Below, one piece after another: positions 23,626-37,379 of a DNA stretch of 57,957 nucleotides. The first letter of the stretch is position 1, and every line of letters begins with the position of its first letter. Source of the DNA: Oikopleura dioica. Lineage: Eukaryota; Chordata; Appendicularia; Copelata; Oikopleuridae. The stretch is from contig CAJRAX010000006.1 in the NCBI GenBank assembly GCA_907165135.1, positions 1 to 57,957 on the forward strand, written 5' to 3'. A program made the position numbers and the translations under genes. Under the pieces are notes generated by a model. The model searched no databases. It worked only from the letters and a program-made list of their open reading frames with translations, and was not told the DNA's origin.

Positions 23626-26600
23626 TCATGCAGAGGAACAGAAATGTTCAAACAGGCGGTTTCTGAGTACTGCTGGCATGTTCCTCTCGGTGTAGATCAG
23701 TCGGTAGTTATTCGAGCAGTCAAGATTCGTGCAAAACTCTTCGTCTAAATCTTCGATCGACGCTGTCCCGAAAGCTACAACAGTGTTGTCATCAATTTTT
23801 ATTGGACCGTTACCTTCTTTGTGGCAATTAAAGCATTTCCGCTGATATTTTGATAGATCGTTTTCGACTATTTCTTTCTCGTTCGCGACGACACGCATCA
23901 CTGCGCTATTTTCTTTGCATCCTTCGCAGAAAACATTGTTGGGTGCAGGATCATCCATTTCGCAAGCAATACACTGTTCGGCGGCAGAAAAGGTTTTCCA
24001 TGAACCATTCGTGGCAGTAACCGATGCTTCTTGTCCTGTAATGTCTTCCTCCCACCGTGACGCTCGAAGTAGAGGGTGAACTGCGCCTAGTAACCGCTCT
24101 AAACCAGGAAGAATATGAATTCTGATTATCCAGTCTATATCAGGCTAGAAAATGAGTTTCAAAATAATCTGTAGTAGATCTTATATTTATTCACTAAAGC
24201 GAGTTTTGAAGCTCTTTTCCTGAAGATCACCAAATAAGAATTCCTCAACTTCCCACGTTCTTGAGAAAACAGACTCTCCGGATTCTGGGGTAGGAACCGC
24301 CACGCAATATTTTATCCGTTCTCCTGAAGGAGGGCCATTGAGGGGTCCTCCTCGTTTGTATTTGATTCTTGCTATTTTCCAAGCAGGAATTTTAGCTCCT
24401 GGCGCATAGCCATCATATCCACGCCATGATTTCTCAAATATCAAATCAGGTAGAAAAGCTATTGGGTTAGACTTTATCTTTACGATTTCGTCTATCAGTA
24501 TTCCCTTTAGTTTACTTTGCAAGCACTCTACATTTGAAATCAACAAGGAGTTCGATACCTAAATATGATCTATGATAATGGAGCGCGATCCTGAAACTGA
24601 GTTTGCCATCAACAACCATGTCAAAGAGCGTTTTCGCCGCCTTCGTTACCAGTTTTCCACCTGCAAGAACTCCATCTCTTCGGATATTTTCGATTCCCTT
24701 TGATTCCAGCTCAGGCTTTTTACCAGCCTTTTCCCATGGATATCCACAGTATCTCTTCTTTGTCTCCAGAATACAGGGCCAGTAGACTTTCTCGAACTTT
24801 AAGTCAATGGGCGGCGGGAACATTGCTGTGATTTCTTCAGCCATAGTTTTAACATAATCTATCAGATCGCCAATATTCTCTCTTTTACCGGACTGATTAA
24901 TTTGATGAGTTTGGATTCTAAAAATTAATTGAACCGATCCTATTTACAGTTTCTTCCATATCGACAAAGACAGAATCCGTATCCCCATAAATGACTGTTT
25001 TGCCGAACATATCTCTACAAGCAATCGCTGCTCTTTCGGTCAAACATCTTGCATCACCGACAATTGCTTCTGCAAGATGTCGGTTTGGCATTCTTCCGGA
25101 GAATCCAGCGTCTGTGTATCCGTACATCGTGTTTGCAATCATTTTTAGTGCGTGTTGACGAGAATCGAGCATTTTGTATTCTCGGTGAGAATGAGTGCCG
25201 GATTTCATCATTTTCTTTATTGCTGCTCGGCTAGACAGGAGCTATTTAAGTTTCGAAATAAATTCAACTAAAACCATGAGTTGGTATTCAAAACCTTCCT
25301 TCGTCTGAATTTGCGGCAAAATCCCCATTCGTTTTTCTTTATTAACAAAACAACAGTTTGTTGAAGCATAATGAACGTCCGTCTCATCAGGAAGTTGCTC
25401 ACGAGGCAGCGCCCATGCAAATTTCGTACCAACATTTTGAGGCTCTCCATTCAAATGATCTTGATAATTCCCGAGAATGGTGGTGTAGCACATGTTTTGA
25501 GCGATAATAACAGAGGGATACAGTGATGTAAAATCAAGAACAGCAACTCCACCAGTATACATGCCAGATTCGGGCTCAAGATTGAGAGCAATTTGTTCTC
25601 CTGCTCTTGATTCCCGAACATCAGCTTCAGTTGGTGAATCCATTACCATTTCTTTCACTTAGTTTTAATACAGGTTACTCTTTTTTTATAAATTAACCAT
25701 TGAAAACTCTCCTAGATAGGTACAGCAGTTTCCGAATATACCTTCATGTCTTACTTGACATCCTCTAGTGAGCGAATCTTTCATGGATACATTTGCGATT
25801 CCTGAGACTTCGTATCCGATTTCTAACAACCCGATCTTCTTTATCATCAAAGCAAGTCTTTCTGTTCTGCACGTGAGGAAATTTAACACTTTTTCCCAAT
25901 CAGTAGAGTTCCACATAATCCGCATCTTTATCCGTTTCATCATTGGAGTGCGTTTGCCGAGAACTTCATACGCCGCCGCTTCAAAACTCGTTGATCTCAG
26001 ACTCAACTCATCAGCAGCCAGGCGCCAGAACTCTAAGACAGTTCGGCCAGGGATCGCCACATCCCCAACCGTTGCTTTCTCGAAGTAATTATTTTCATCC
26101 CCTCCAAAGTGTCGACTGAGGCACAACCCGAATTTCTTCCATCCAAGGCCGAAAACTGCTCTTTTGATCAGAAATCCGAGCGATCGTCGTCTCATTTCCC
26201 AGCCAAGAACTACGTCAGGATTAAGACTTTGGAAAAGTCGAGCAAATTTATCGAAAAGTGTCATTTCATTTTTGCAGAAGATCAAACGGGGGTTCAGATC
26301 GTATCTATCGTCTTCGGAATATATCTTGTCACGAGTATATAACAACCATGTTTCGTCTTCTCTGTCTTCATCCGAGTGATAGTACACGATGCAAACTGCT
26401 GTTAGAGGATCTTCCTTGGGATCTTGTGGTAAATTTTGCCGGCCATCAGAGAAGACCTCAATACAAACAGCAGAGTAGCTACAACGGAAGTCGGGGCTTT
26501 CAGCCATAGAATCAACCCTATGCAGTGTTTGGTCGAATACATTATCTTGCGTTTTCTCGTGGAAAATGGAAAAATCATGCATCTTTTCTTTGTTACTGTT

Positions 26601-26759
26601 GCTATCAAAAACTGTCGAATTCATTCCATTATTCGATATCTGACTTGCAATTCTACATTCATCGTCCTTTGGGGGAGGATGATCATAAATATACGTGTCT
26701 TTTGACTTTGATTCAAGCTCTTCTGCGAACTCTTTTATCAGACGTGCCCTTTTAGACAT
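23626..26759 (-). CDS. REV3L: DNA polymerase zeta catalytic subunit (REV3L-like), short form
   Basis: B-family translesion polymerase. Exons include 25742-26759, 25296-25657, an exon from 25241 downward, a palm/thumb exon around 24550-24900, 24193-~24531 and 23626-24144. Exonuclease-like region: PDVVLGWEMRRRSLGFLIKR. Polymerase motifs: AVLDFTSLYPSVI (A), LKMIANTMYGYTDAGFSGR (B), VIYGDTDSVFVDM (C), then LKFEKVYWPCILETKKRYC, which is the REV3L rather than POLD1 version. The C-terminus keeps two Cys clusters (CIAC..CEGC and CFNC..CTNLDC), the zinc and Fe-S modules that bind accessory subunits. The N-terminal domain and the very long REV3L insert are absent: the first ATG lies right after TTTCAG, and only 319 nt separate it from the upstream PFKFB stop. 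Two introns fit only as non-canonical (GG-AG at 25242-25295, GA-AG at 24145-24192). Confidence 0.82.
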
Positions 26760-27078
26760 TCTGAAACTTACAATACCAAGTTTATGGTAAAGACCAAAAA
26801 GTGTGCGATCAATTCTTGATCAGACACTGATGTGATATTTTTGGAATAGATTTATTCAAAGAATAGATACAGAAATTTATGTATAGTATAGGCTCTATGA
26901 CGGAAACAGTTATAAACAAAATATCATAGTTTTGGACTTGCGTTGAAATCTTGATACAGAAAGTAAAATTGGTTACATGGACACTATGGCATGAAAGCGG
27001 AGTCTTTCGGATTTTCGTAAAATACAGGTTCTTGAGGTCTACAGAATGAAAAGTCTAGATGGGTAGGTTAAGATTCTA

Positions 27079-29024
<1,946 letters not shown>

Positions 29025-29864
29025 ATGAATTCCTGAAAAGTAAAACTCGTCAAAATACAATCTTTCTCGCGCACAAAGAAGTCAAACAGATGCACAAAAG
29101 CACTCGAAAAGACTTCTAGTCAAATATCAAAAACTTCAAGCTAAATATCATCACTCTCTCTAACAGCCAAAACAATTAGTGGCGAAATCAGGTCACGCCC
29201 AATAAAAGTTCGTTAAATGGTCACAAAAATACCTTTTGTCGGAGGTCAAAGAAGGAGCCAGAAATGATTAAAAATTATAAACTAAAGCTGACGCAGGAGA
29301 AACGCGATATTTTACGTAGCTTCACACATGTAATATTCTCATCGAACTGTGTCTAATGTTAATGCAACGTCTACATTTCTGGACCCTTCCCTAGTTTCGT
29401 ACGATAACGGGCTTAATTCGAAGCTGAAGCTCATCACGATTGCCTGCTCTCTTTCACTAGCAAGTTGGTAGACTGTATGCAAACTGCGTAAAAAGTATTG
29501 AAAGACTAAGTTGCAGCTTTACAGCTATCCGTTTTTGCCTTGCCCTCGAATATTTTTCTACACAATGATCACAACTGATTCTTACATAAGTAGTCTTGCG
29601 ACTTATCACATTTTATTTGTGTCAAGGTAAATTTCGATATATTTGCACTTGTAGAGTATCTTTTGATTTTGACCTGTTATCCACATCAGACATCATCTTA
29701 CTTCATAAAATTTAACCCAAATGTAATCTAATTGCCTCTTGAAGTAAAGAAGACGCTACAGGGAAAACAGCAGATATATCGAAGAACTGAAAGGAAGGGA
29801 CGAATGGTATTGCACTGGAAAATAATGATACAAATAAAAATAGATAGATAGAATTTTGACTAAT
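29025..29864. other. Intergenic region between COPG and PFKFB
   Basis: 840 bp containing the COPG 3' UTR and presumably the PFKFB promoter. An AATAAAAATAG near 29832 on the plus strand is not the COPG signal. No exon, repeat or RNA gene was recognised. Confidence 0.45.
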
Positions 29865-32629
29865 TTAGGCGATCGCCGATGCAACAACAGCGACTGAAGT
29901 TGGATCTGTTCCACGCACGGTCAATTGCATTTGAACACCGTCCTGAATAATGATAGTTTCTCGAAGCAATTCTTGATTTCTTACCTTGAGAACAAGCTTC
30001 GATCTGACGAGGATCTCATGGCCACCTCTGTAAACACCGCTGAGAATAAGAACATGGTGAACTTTTCCTTCTGGCACTTTGTCACTCCTCTCACATGGCT
30101 ATAAATAATTGAAAACTGTTTTTAAAAAATATCTTGCAAACCTGCATGCCGAGGAATGTGATGATCTGTTTGACAGCTTCTTCAAGAGTGCCGATTTCAG
30201 AAAGATGATAGGTTTCTTCGAGTTCATGCTCGTCACCGACTTCTTCCCAGGAAGCGGGGAAGTTAGGTTTAAGCACTCTCTGATCGAAAAGTGAGCTCGT
30301 AGTTTATAAGAAATGATTTACCTGAATATGATCTCCGACGGAAATTTCGATATCATCAATAACGTATTCATCTGGATAACCGGTTTCATCGACGTCTCCA
30401 GTGTTGGGGTCGCAGTCGTGGACGATGAATTTCATCTGACAGCTCAAGCTGGAAGCGCAAACTTCATCGGCTTCTGGTAGATCCATAATGCAGTAGGTTT
30501 TTCCAGGAGTGCCGTAGACAAGTTCTTCCGTAGAAATGTAGCTTGTGGGTTCGTATCCATCAGCGCCTTCAACCTCGATCGTAAGATCTTTGAGAACTTG
30601 GTCGTTGAGAGTATTGGCGCAGTTGAACTGGAGAACCATGTGGTTGAGGAAGGTGTGCTTGACAACGGAAACTTGGTACTCTGTCTCGGCTTCGGTGAGC
30701 TTCTGCTCAGCGGAGGACTTGAACAGAGGGCCAAGAGCAGCGAATTGAGGGATGCGCGAAAGTTCTTCGGCGTAGATCTCATCACGGCTTGGCTCCTTCT
30801 TTTTAGTAGCAGTAGCTTGCTTCTCGACTTCTTCCTTGACTGCCATGACAGGAACAGTCTTCATATCAAATGGTTCTTCTGGGCAGACTTCGAGGTAACC
30901 AGCAAGTTGTCGCTCTAGTGCTGGGAGAGAAACAACGAGACCGTTGATGATCATCTGAGAGTTGAGCTTATCATCCTTGAGCTTCAGGATATGGTAGTAG
31001 AAAGTTGCTCGGTCTCGAACTTCATCGTCTTCGTCGACCATGGATCTGTGGAGGAGAGTGAGAACGGAGTCTTTATAGAGTTTTTGAGCTGCCGAAAATA
31101 ACGAAATAAATATTCTAGCGCATAAACATTCCTGTAAGCTCTCGGACAGCTCCAAACTTAGCAAGAGCAGAGATCGCAGCAGCTCGAACAACTTCGTTTT
31201 CCAAGATGACTCGGTTATAAATAAACCTGATGAACTTTGAAGGATTAGCACATAGTGGACCCTGGTCGCCCAACAGTGTGATAACTCGAGTAGCGAGAGA
31301 GGTGTGTTCGCAATCTTCGATGAATTCACAAAGCTGCATGAGGCCGAGTTCTTTGGACTCAGGGGACTCGGAAATGATAGTAATGAGGCAGTTAACGATG
31401 GCTTTCTTGTAGTCGAATCCACCATCGTCTCGAAGCATCTTGGAAAGGTACTCCATCATAACAGAGTGTTTTCGTGGGTATTTTGCACAAAGCGCAGAAA
31501 CAGCTTCGACAACGACGATCTTGAATTCGTCTGAGATCTCCGACATGAAATTGGAGATCTGTTTCATGAGGCGCTCAACAGAGGACTCTGATCCAGTCTT
31601 CAGAAGAGTTGTGATAGCAAGAGTGGCGATGGATCGGTTAGAGTCGGTGATAAGGTTCTCCAAGTCCAAATTGCAAGCAGTAACTGCAGATGGGTGCTTC
31701 ATCGCAACCTTATTAAGCGATCGTACACCAGCATATCGAAGGGCTGGCTTTGGAGAGCCACAAAATTGTTGGAGAACTGAAACAGCTGGAGCGATCTCTT
31801 TGTGAGTGATGTTTTTCATGTTGACGATGGCACTTGCGGCTTCATAAACAACCATTTCGTTTTTGTTTCTCAAGCAGGACTCAATAAAATCGAAAAGAGC
31901 TGTTCGATCGTCATCCTCGGCGAGAAGCTTGGCGGCGATTCTGATCAAAAGAGTGTAGGCCAAGGGAGACTTGAGGCCACTTCGGGAGAGCTTGACGACG
32001 AGCTTCTCGATGGCAAGAGGATCTCGTTTTCTCAAGTGGTGAAGGAGACCCAAAGCGTGGTATTGCACCATTTGGTTGTCGGAGCTGCTAGCTTGCTGTG
32101 CTTCATTTGCCCATCGTTTAACGATATCGTAGGCTCTGTCACAGAGATGGAAAGAAGAAATGAGTGCGGCGGATGCAACAGCTGTGTTCTTATCAACAAT
32201 AGCTTGCTTCATGTATCTTTCGATCGACTGAAGAGTAGTGGGATCTGTAATCGAGCAAAGAGCTCGGACAGCACCTGGTCGGAAAAGATCTTGACTGCCG
32301 TTCATATCTTTGGTCAGCGACTGGGTCATGATAAAAGCGTGTTCGGTCATTTTAGAGAGCTCTTTGATAGTCAAATAGCACATACGACGGAGAGTGATAT
32401 CGTTATTTTGGAAGAGTTTGGTCATGGCAAAGAAAAAGTCGGTTGCTTCTGTTGTAGTGAATTCTTCACCTTGGTTTGCAAGATAGATAACCTTGGTGCA
32501 AGTCTCCGAGCAGAGTCTTGGTCGGAGTGGGGTTTCGTGGAACTTTTTAGCTTCCTGGAGTGCGGTTGAGCGGTCAACATTTTGAAAGGGGTTTCCCGCC
32601 TCCTCGTCTTTTTTACCCATTTTATGCAT
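29865..32629 (-). CDS. COPG: Coatomer subunit gamma (COPG)
   Basis: COPI coat subunit for Golgi-to-ER and intra-Golgi vesicles. The long first exon (31153-32629) encodes the adaptin-like alpha-solenoid: [44 protein letters not shown] and [14 protein letters not shown]. The second (~30323-31088) carries the trunk end ([31 protein letters not shown]) and the appendage. The last two give [24 protein letters not shown] and [13 protein letters not shown]. About 870 residues, usual for the family. The intron at 31089-31152 keeps the conserved frame only as GA-AG, joining KF to AQKL. Start: MHKMGKK, with a second ATG three codons later; CTGAAA before it gives TTTCAG on the sense strand, a possible leader acceptor. 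Confidence 0.94.
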
Positions 32630-32922
32630 TTTTTACTTTTTTCTGAAATACAAAACTGAAGAGGTGTTTATGAAAGGCAAGGATTGAAGTTTTGTGCTAC
32701 AAATCAGAATTTTGGACACTAAACAAAACATGAACACGAATAAATGGAAATAGTAAAAAGAAAGGTAAAATCACGTTGAAGGAAAATATAAAACCGGGAA
32801 ATAGCCATGATTAGAAAACAGGCTCGTGAAAGAAAGGAAACTACAAAGGATTATAATTTCATAAATTGGTGCTTGGAAGAAAATAGGTAAAAACGCGACG
32901 AGCAGCTGATTATTGCGCTCTC

Positions 32923-33273
32923 AGGTGGACTTTCAATTTAATCTGCCAAGGGTGGACCTTAATTTCCACCTGATTGTCCCAATCTAGTACTTTAACACCT
33001 TTTTAGAATCCTCTCGACGAGATATTTTTATTTATCGAGCAAAAAATTAAAAAACTAGAATCGTTTGGAACTTATAGGGACTTGAAAAATGCATTAGAAA
33101 TCACAAAAACCGATAAAAATCCGATAAAAAGTCCGAAATTCAAAAATCGGCTTCCATATGGGAAAAGAGCAGCTAAAGACGATTCTAAAAAGGTATGATA
33201 CTTGGGGGGTCTAATGGAAACTTTTTCCGGAAATCGAAAAGCAAATCTGGCAGATTAAATTGAAAGTCCACCT
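32923..33273. mobile_element. MITE-like element with perfect 26-bp inverted repeats
   Basis: Both ends carry AGGTGGACTTTCAATTTAAT plus CTGCCA in opposite orientation (32923-32948 and 33248-33273). The 351-bp body is non-coding. A further partial copy of the terminal motif (CAGGTGGACTTTGCG) lies at about 33343 and another (GGGTGGACCTTAA) inside. No target duplication could be fixed. It occupies the intergenic space upstream of COPG. Confidence 0.75.
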
Positions 33274-33519
33274 CAGGATTCCTTTAGAAATTATCTGTCA
33301 AGATGCTTTATAAAAAGATATAGGTACAAGTACTATTTAAAAACAGGTGGACTTTGCGATATAATAAAGTTTATGGACAAAAATGGAACTGTGCACTGAG
33401 TTGAAGAAGACAGGAAATCGCTATTTACAAAGAAGCAGTTATTTTTTCAGTTCGGGACTCGTTGATTAATCTTCTTTCGGACTAAAGAAAAATATAAAAT
33501 TTTGTTGCCGTAGTAAACT

Positions 33520-34869
33520 TTACTTTTTGTGATGAAGAGCTTGGAAAACGGCCATCTCTAGCTTTTCTACACCCCCGTTTGCTCTGAGAGCGAATATATA
33601 GAAGACAATGGAGCCGAGTCCGTACCACTTGAGCATATGGCTCACAATGAGGCCATAAGAGCAAACAACACTGAAACATTGTGTCACTACTGAAATGACT
33701 CAAAGCTTGATCTTACGTGAAAGAGGGCCAGAAAACAAGAGCGATCCAAATGCTAATCGTCCTTTTATCCCAGTACGGTTGGCGAGTATCGTTGAATTTT
33801 CGATCGACTGTGTAAAATTTTTTTAGTTTCTCTTCTTTCAATCGCCATTTTTCGTTGAGCCAAGTGGACATTTGATCCTGGTCCGATGTTGGCAGAGTGT
33901 CGACCGGATGACGCGTGATAGAGAAATGGACTGAAATCAGTCAAAATCTTAGCCAAGTTTTACTAAATACCTTCTTTAGGCATTTTGCCGTCGATAAGGT
34001 CGTTTTCATCTCTTATCAACCCGGCTGGATATCCAACAGTGATATCATGAATAGAATCGATGGCATTAGCTTCCGTCAGCTGTTTTACCAAGTGCGTGAA
34101 CCCAGTAGTTCTATTATCAATAGTTATTTAACCGAAAAGGCGAGTTTATTACCTTGGATGAAGAACGTAATCGTACTTTGGAAGTCCTTGCTTATCAGCG
34201 AACTTGTCACTCCTTGACTTCGTGTTCTCTGTCAAGTCAGTTCCTTCAGGAAACATAAGCAAAATAAGTGGCTCGTTGATGTCCGGATCATTGAAGTAAT
34301 GAAGTAAATCTTCAACATGTGGTCGATCTCTTTCCCACTTTCGGTCAAGGAAAATAAAACCCGCCGCCTGCATCGCCCTGGGGAAAGACGCGTCATTATT
34401 GTTAATAAGTGATAAAAGACTAACCATCCTGGGCCAGGGATGTACTTCAAGTCGGACTTTAGAACGATCTTCAACTTTCGCAATCGGGCACAGTGAAACA
34501 GACAGGGCCAAAAGAGCATCCAATCCACACGAGTTCGATGATTGAGAATGATGACAGTTCGTTCCATGTAGTTGAACCCATCGCCTTTGACAAAAAACTG
34601 GACACGAAAGACCTTTTCGAGCAAGGCTTAATAACAAGATTATTATAGGATGAAAAGTCGAACTCACCAATGGGAAAAATTAGCCAAAACGCAACGATCC
34701 GATCAACAACTCTTCTGTACAACCAGGGCCAAATATAAATTAACGCAAAACATGGGCCAAGTAGAAATATTGCACCATAAAATGAAGTTATGAAGATCAG
34801 AAAGCAGAAGAGCGCACCACCAACTCGACCTAGAGGTCTGTGTTCTACGTCCACACTCTCATTTTTCAT
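33520..34869 (-). CDS. LCLAT1: Lysocardiolipin acyltransferase 1-like (LCLAT1/AGPAT family)
   Basis: PlsC-type acyltransferase of ER and mitochondria-associated membranes that re-acylates lysophospholipids including lysocardiolipin. Six exons with 40-70-nt introns join in frame. N-terminal membrane segments (ALFCFLIFITSFYGAIFLLG and CFALIYIWPWLYRRVVDRIV) precede the catalytic block ILNHRTRVDWMLFW (HX4D). LKYIPGPGWAMQAAGFIFL, LLMFPEGTDLTENTKSRS and YDYVLHPRTTGF follow, then VHFSITRHPVDTLPTS and two C-terminal hydrophobic stretches ending ALHHKK. This matches LCLAT1 throughout. The ATG directly follows TTCAG and lies 115 nt after the UBE2J2 stop, so the two may form a trans-spliced operon. Confidence 0.92.
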
Positions 34870-34984
34870 CTGAACGTGAAAAGAAGTCACTTTAGTTGTG
34901 AAAACTATGATAGTTTTTTTTCGATTGTTTTTATAGAAAATGTTGAAGAGACGAGACAGAGTGAGAATAATGACAGAATACAGA
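34870..34984 (-). promoter_or_regulatory. Candidate operon spacer with trans-splice acceptor (UBE2J2 to LCLAT1)
   Basis: 115 nt between the UBE2J2 stop and the LCLAT1 start, ending in a pyrimidine-rich CACGTTCAG directly before ATG. Larvacean operons use spliced-leader acceptors in this position. There is no leader RNA gene in the window, so this is inference. Confidence 0.45.
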
Positions 34985-36009
34985 CTAGCTCTCTCCATAA
35001 AGAATCTAAAAAATCCGCGTTAGTGTCCGATTGTTCATGTCAGTTTTAAGTCTGATAAATGTTTACGACCACAATCACGTCGTAAAAGATACATACGTTA
35101 CTTACGACGCCTGCCGATAACGCTAAAAGGGTGATCATCGCGAAAATTGCCAAGTTTGAGAGTCCCTGTTCTTGCTTGACAGCGGCCCTTAAATCCGCTG
35201 TGGCATTTGTTGCTTCCTTGGTTGTTTCTTCTGACTCTTTCTCTGGCTTTGGTATTGGCTTTGTCTGCGCTCTTCTCTTTTCAAGTTTTGAATTTATCTC
35301 TTCGACAAGCTCGGGGAACAACTCGCAGAACTTTTCGTTACGCAAGTTTTCTGCGCCTGAATCTCTTGCTAATCGCTGGCGGACTGCGTTGGGGGTTTCG
35401 ATGGATCCATATGTTGTTGCTTCCTCGACCATAAATGAAAGAAGCCCATTTAAAATTGTTCCGACTGACCAGGCTGGATTCCAGCTATCTGGGTGAAAAT
35501 CTGATATGGAAAGGCTACAAATTTTTGTTGCAATCAAGGAAGAGAATACAAAGTTACCATAGTCTCTGATTTATTTTGAAACGGCCGTTGGGAGTCATCA
35601 TCAGGATTGAAGGAGGTTTGAATGGAAATTCTGGCGGGAATTGAAGTTTCCCGTGAAAATAGCCTCCTTCGTAGGCAGTATGCGGCGGCCCGATTACACA
35701 GTAATGCCATACTAACATATTTGCCGGGTCGGGCTGAAGTACTCATTTGGTCTCTTTCGTTTATTTTACGGTATTATTGCAAACACGCCTCTGACAAGAT
35801 TTCCTTCCTGCGAAGGACATAAAAACAAAAAGCTTAGTTTTATTTCATTATTATCTCTTTCTCATAGAATAGGATGTGGATCCTAGCGCGTATAAAAGCC
35901 AACTCACCTCTGCATGAATCAAAGGAATTGGGTCTTTCTTTAGTCGTGCATAATCGTTCTTCAGGCGATTCAACGCGCTCACATGTCCTTGGCGTCTTTG
36001 GGCCGCCAT
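34985..36009 (-). CDS. UBE2J2: Ubiquitin-conjugating enzyme E2 J2 (tail-anchored, ERAD)
   Basis: ER-membrane E2 acting with ERAD ligases. Exons 35908-36009, 35558-35733, 35106-35514 and 34985-35005. MAAQRRQGHVSALNRLKNDY opens the UBC fold, then LVWHYCVIGPPHTAYEGGYF and FPFKPPSILMMTPNGRF. The active-site Cys codon is split by the 43-nt intron 35515-35557 (TG|C), followed by LSISDFHPDSWNPAWSVGTI and FCELFPELVEEI. After a Lys/Glu/Thr-rich linker a hydrophobic segment (LAIFAMITLLALSAGV) forms the tail anchor. The fourth exon adds only ILYGES before the stop; without that splice the frame would run to 35046. It is upstream neighbour of LCLAT1. Confidence 0.9.
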
Positions 36010-36496
36010 TTATCTTCAAAGTATAAAATCATTTTAGCTAAATTTCAAGACAGAACTATTGATCATTGAAAGCGAAGTAGTCCAGTTTGTTTAGATAGAT
36101 AATAATCACAAATTTATTGTCCGATTAGGTGAATAGCGTTTCTGGTGGCAGAGTTTTCAATCACAATGAATTAACAACTTGTTTTCAATTTGTTTTTCAG
36201 TTGTTTTCAATTACACGAGATGAGGTTTCAATCATAGAGGGAAGAAAAGAAGTTTAATATGAAGCACTAAAAGGAGTCTGAACGCGGATGTGATAATACT
36301 GCTTGAGCATTAGGTTTTTCCTGAAGAGTTAAGCGTTTTTTCAATGAATTGTAGTTCGTATTTAGAGTGACTAAATAGAGTGATTAAATTTTAGAGTTAT
36401 TTCGTTACAGTCACACGCACGTCCAGATAAAGTGGAAAGGGATCAGTATAAAAGCGAAATGGGAACATTATTGAGCTGGATGATTGTCAGGATTGT

Positions 36497-37016
36497 TTAC
36501 ATTCGTTCTAGAAGATAGGGGAAGAGCTTGCAGAACTTTTCGTTCCGTTTGTTGAAGGCACCAGATTCCCTGGCCATCTTCTTTCGTTCACTTTTGGATT
36601 CTTGCATGCCCCCGATGGCGTTGGGGCATTCCTCAGTCATGAAAGAGAGGAGTCCAACTAGCACTGTTGAAATGGTTTGCGTCGATTGCCAGGACTCGGG
36701 ATGGAAGTCGGAGAACGAAGTGCTAGAATTGAGTAATAAATCAGTCGCTCTTCAATGTACCAAATTCGAGTGTTTTGCTTGTATCGTCCATTTGGCGTGT
36801 ACATATAGATTGCAGGCGGCTTGAAAGGGTACTCGTTGGGGAACTTCAAAACACCATGATAGAAGCCGCCTTCGTACGGAGTATCTTTCGGTCCCTCGAA
36901 GCAATAGTGCCACTCTTGGATGTTCGCTGGATCTGGTTCAGTCCAGATCAAGTCAAGTGGTTTTTCTTCAACTGCTTCACCTCTTTTGCCAGTCGCTTTC
37001 GAGCAGCGTCTGCCAT
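36497..37016 (-). CDS. UBE2J2-like E2 paralogue without membrane tail
   Basis: Two exons (36761-37016 and 36497-36722) separated by a 38-nt intron that again splits the catalytic Cys codon TG|C, exactly as in the adjacent UBE2J2. The protein has IQEWHYCFEGPKDTPYEGGF, FPNEYPFKPPAIYMYTPNGR, FSDFHPESWQS and LVGLLSFMTEECP, and ends KFCKLFPYLLERM with no transmembrane segment. The first 20 codons and the rest are in different frames: an extra A in the T5 run at 36961-36965 (sense A5) gives continuous KKKPLDLIWTEPDP. It probably arose by tandem duplication and would be cytosolic. The alternative that it is a decaying copy is less likely because the active site and core are kept. Confidence 0.78.
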
Positions 37017-37379
37017 TCTATGGAAAGAAATATTTTTATATAACGTTGGATATCAAAATATATACAGAGTAAAATATCATCATGTCTTTAGCCTAAAGAC
37101 TTTAGGTTGAATTTAGCTACAAAAAGTTATCTCGATCTTATTAAAGACTTCTACTTCTCTGAATTATGTTATAAAATTTTAATTACAATTTTTGGTAAGG
37201 AAAAAGATGGATTAAATTGGCTTCTCTTGGTGACGATATAAATAACTTATTCACTAAATCAATAAATGAAATATCTGGACCAGTGATTGAACAAGCTCTC
37301 TCGATTTTTCGTTCGCTGGTTGGGACATTTCGCGAAAAAGTGTCACCATTCCTTCGATATCTCGCGCGGCAGTGCTCTT

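Noticed and set aside
31802-32569. 255-codon plus-strand frame opposite COPG
   Set aside because: It is antisense to the strongly conserved COPG first exon; no independent evidence.
36961-36965. Programmed -1 ribosomal frameshifting as the explanation of the A5 breaks
   Set aside because: The runs sit in different codon phases, lack a shared heptamer or visible downstream structure, and occur in unrelated genes; sequencing or assembly error is simpler.
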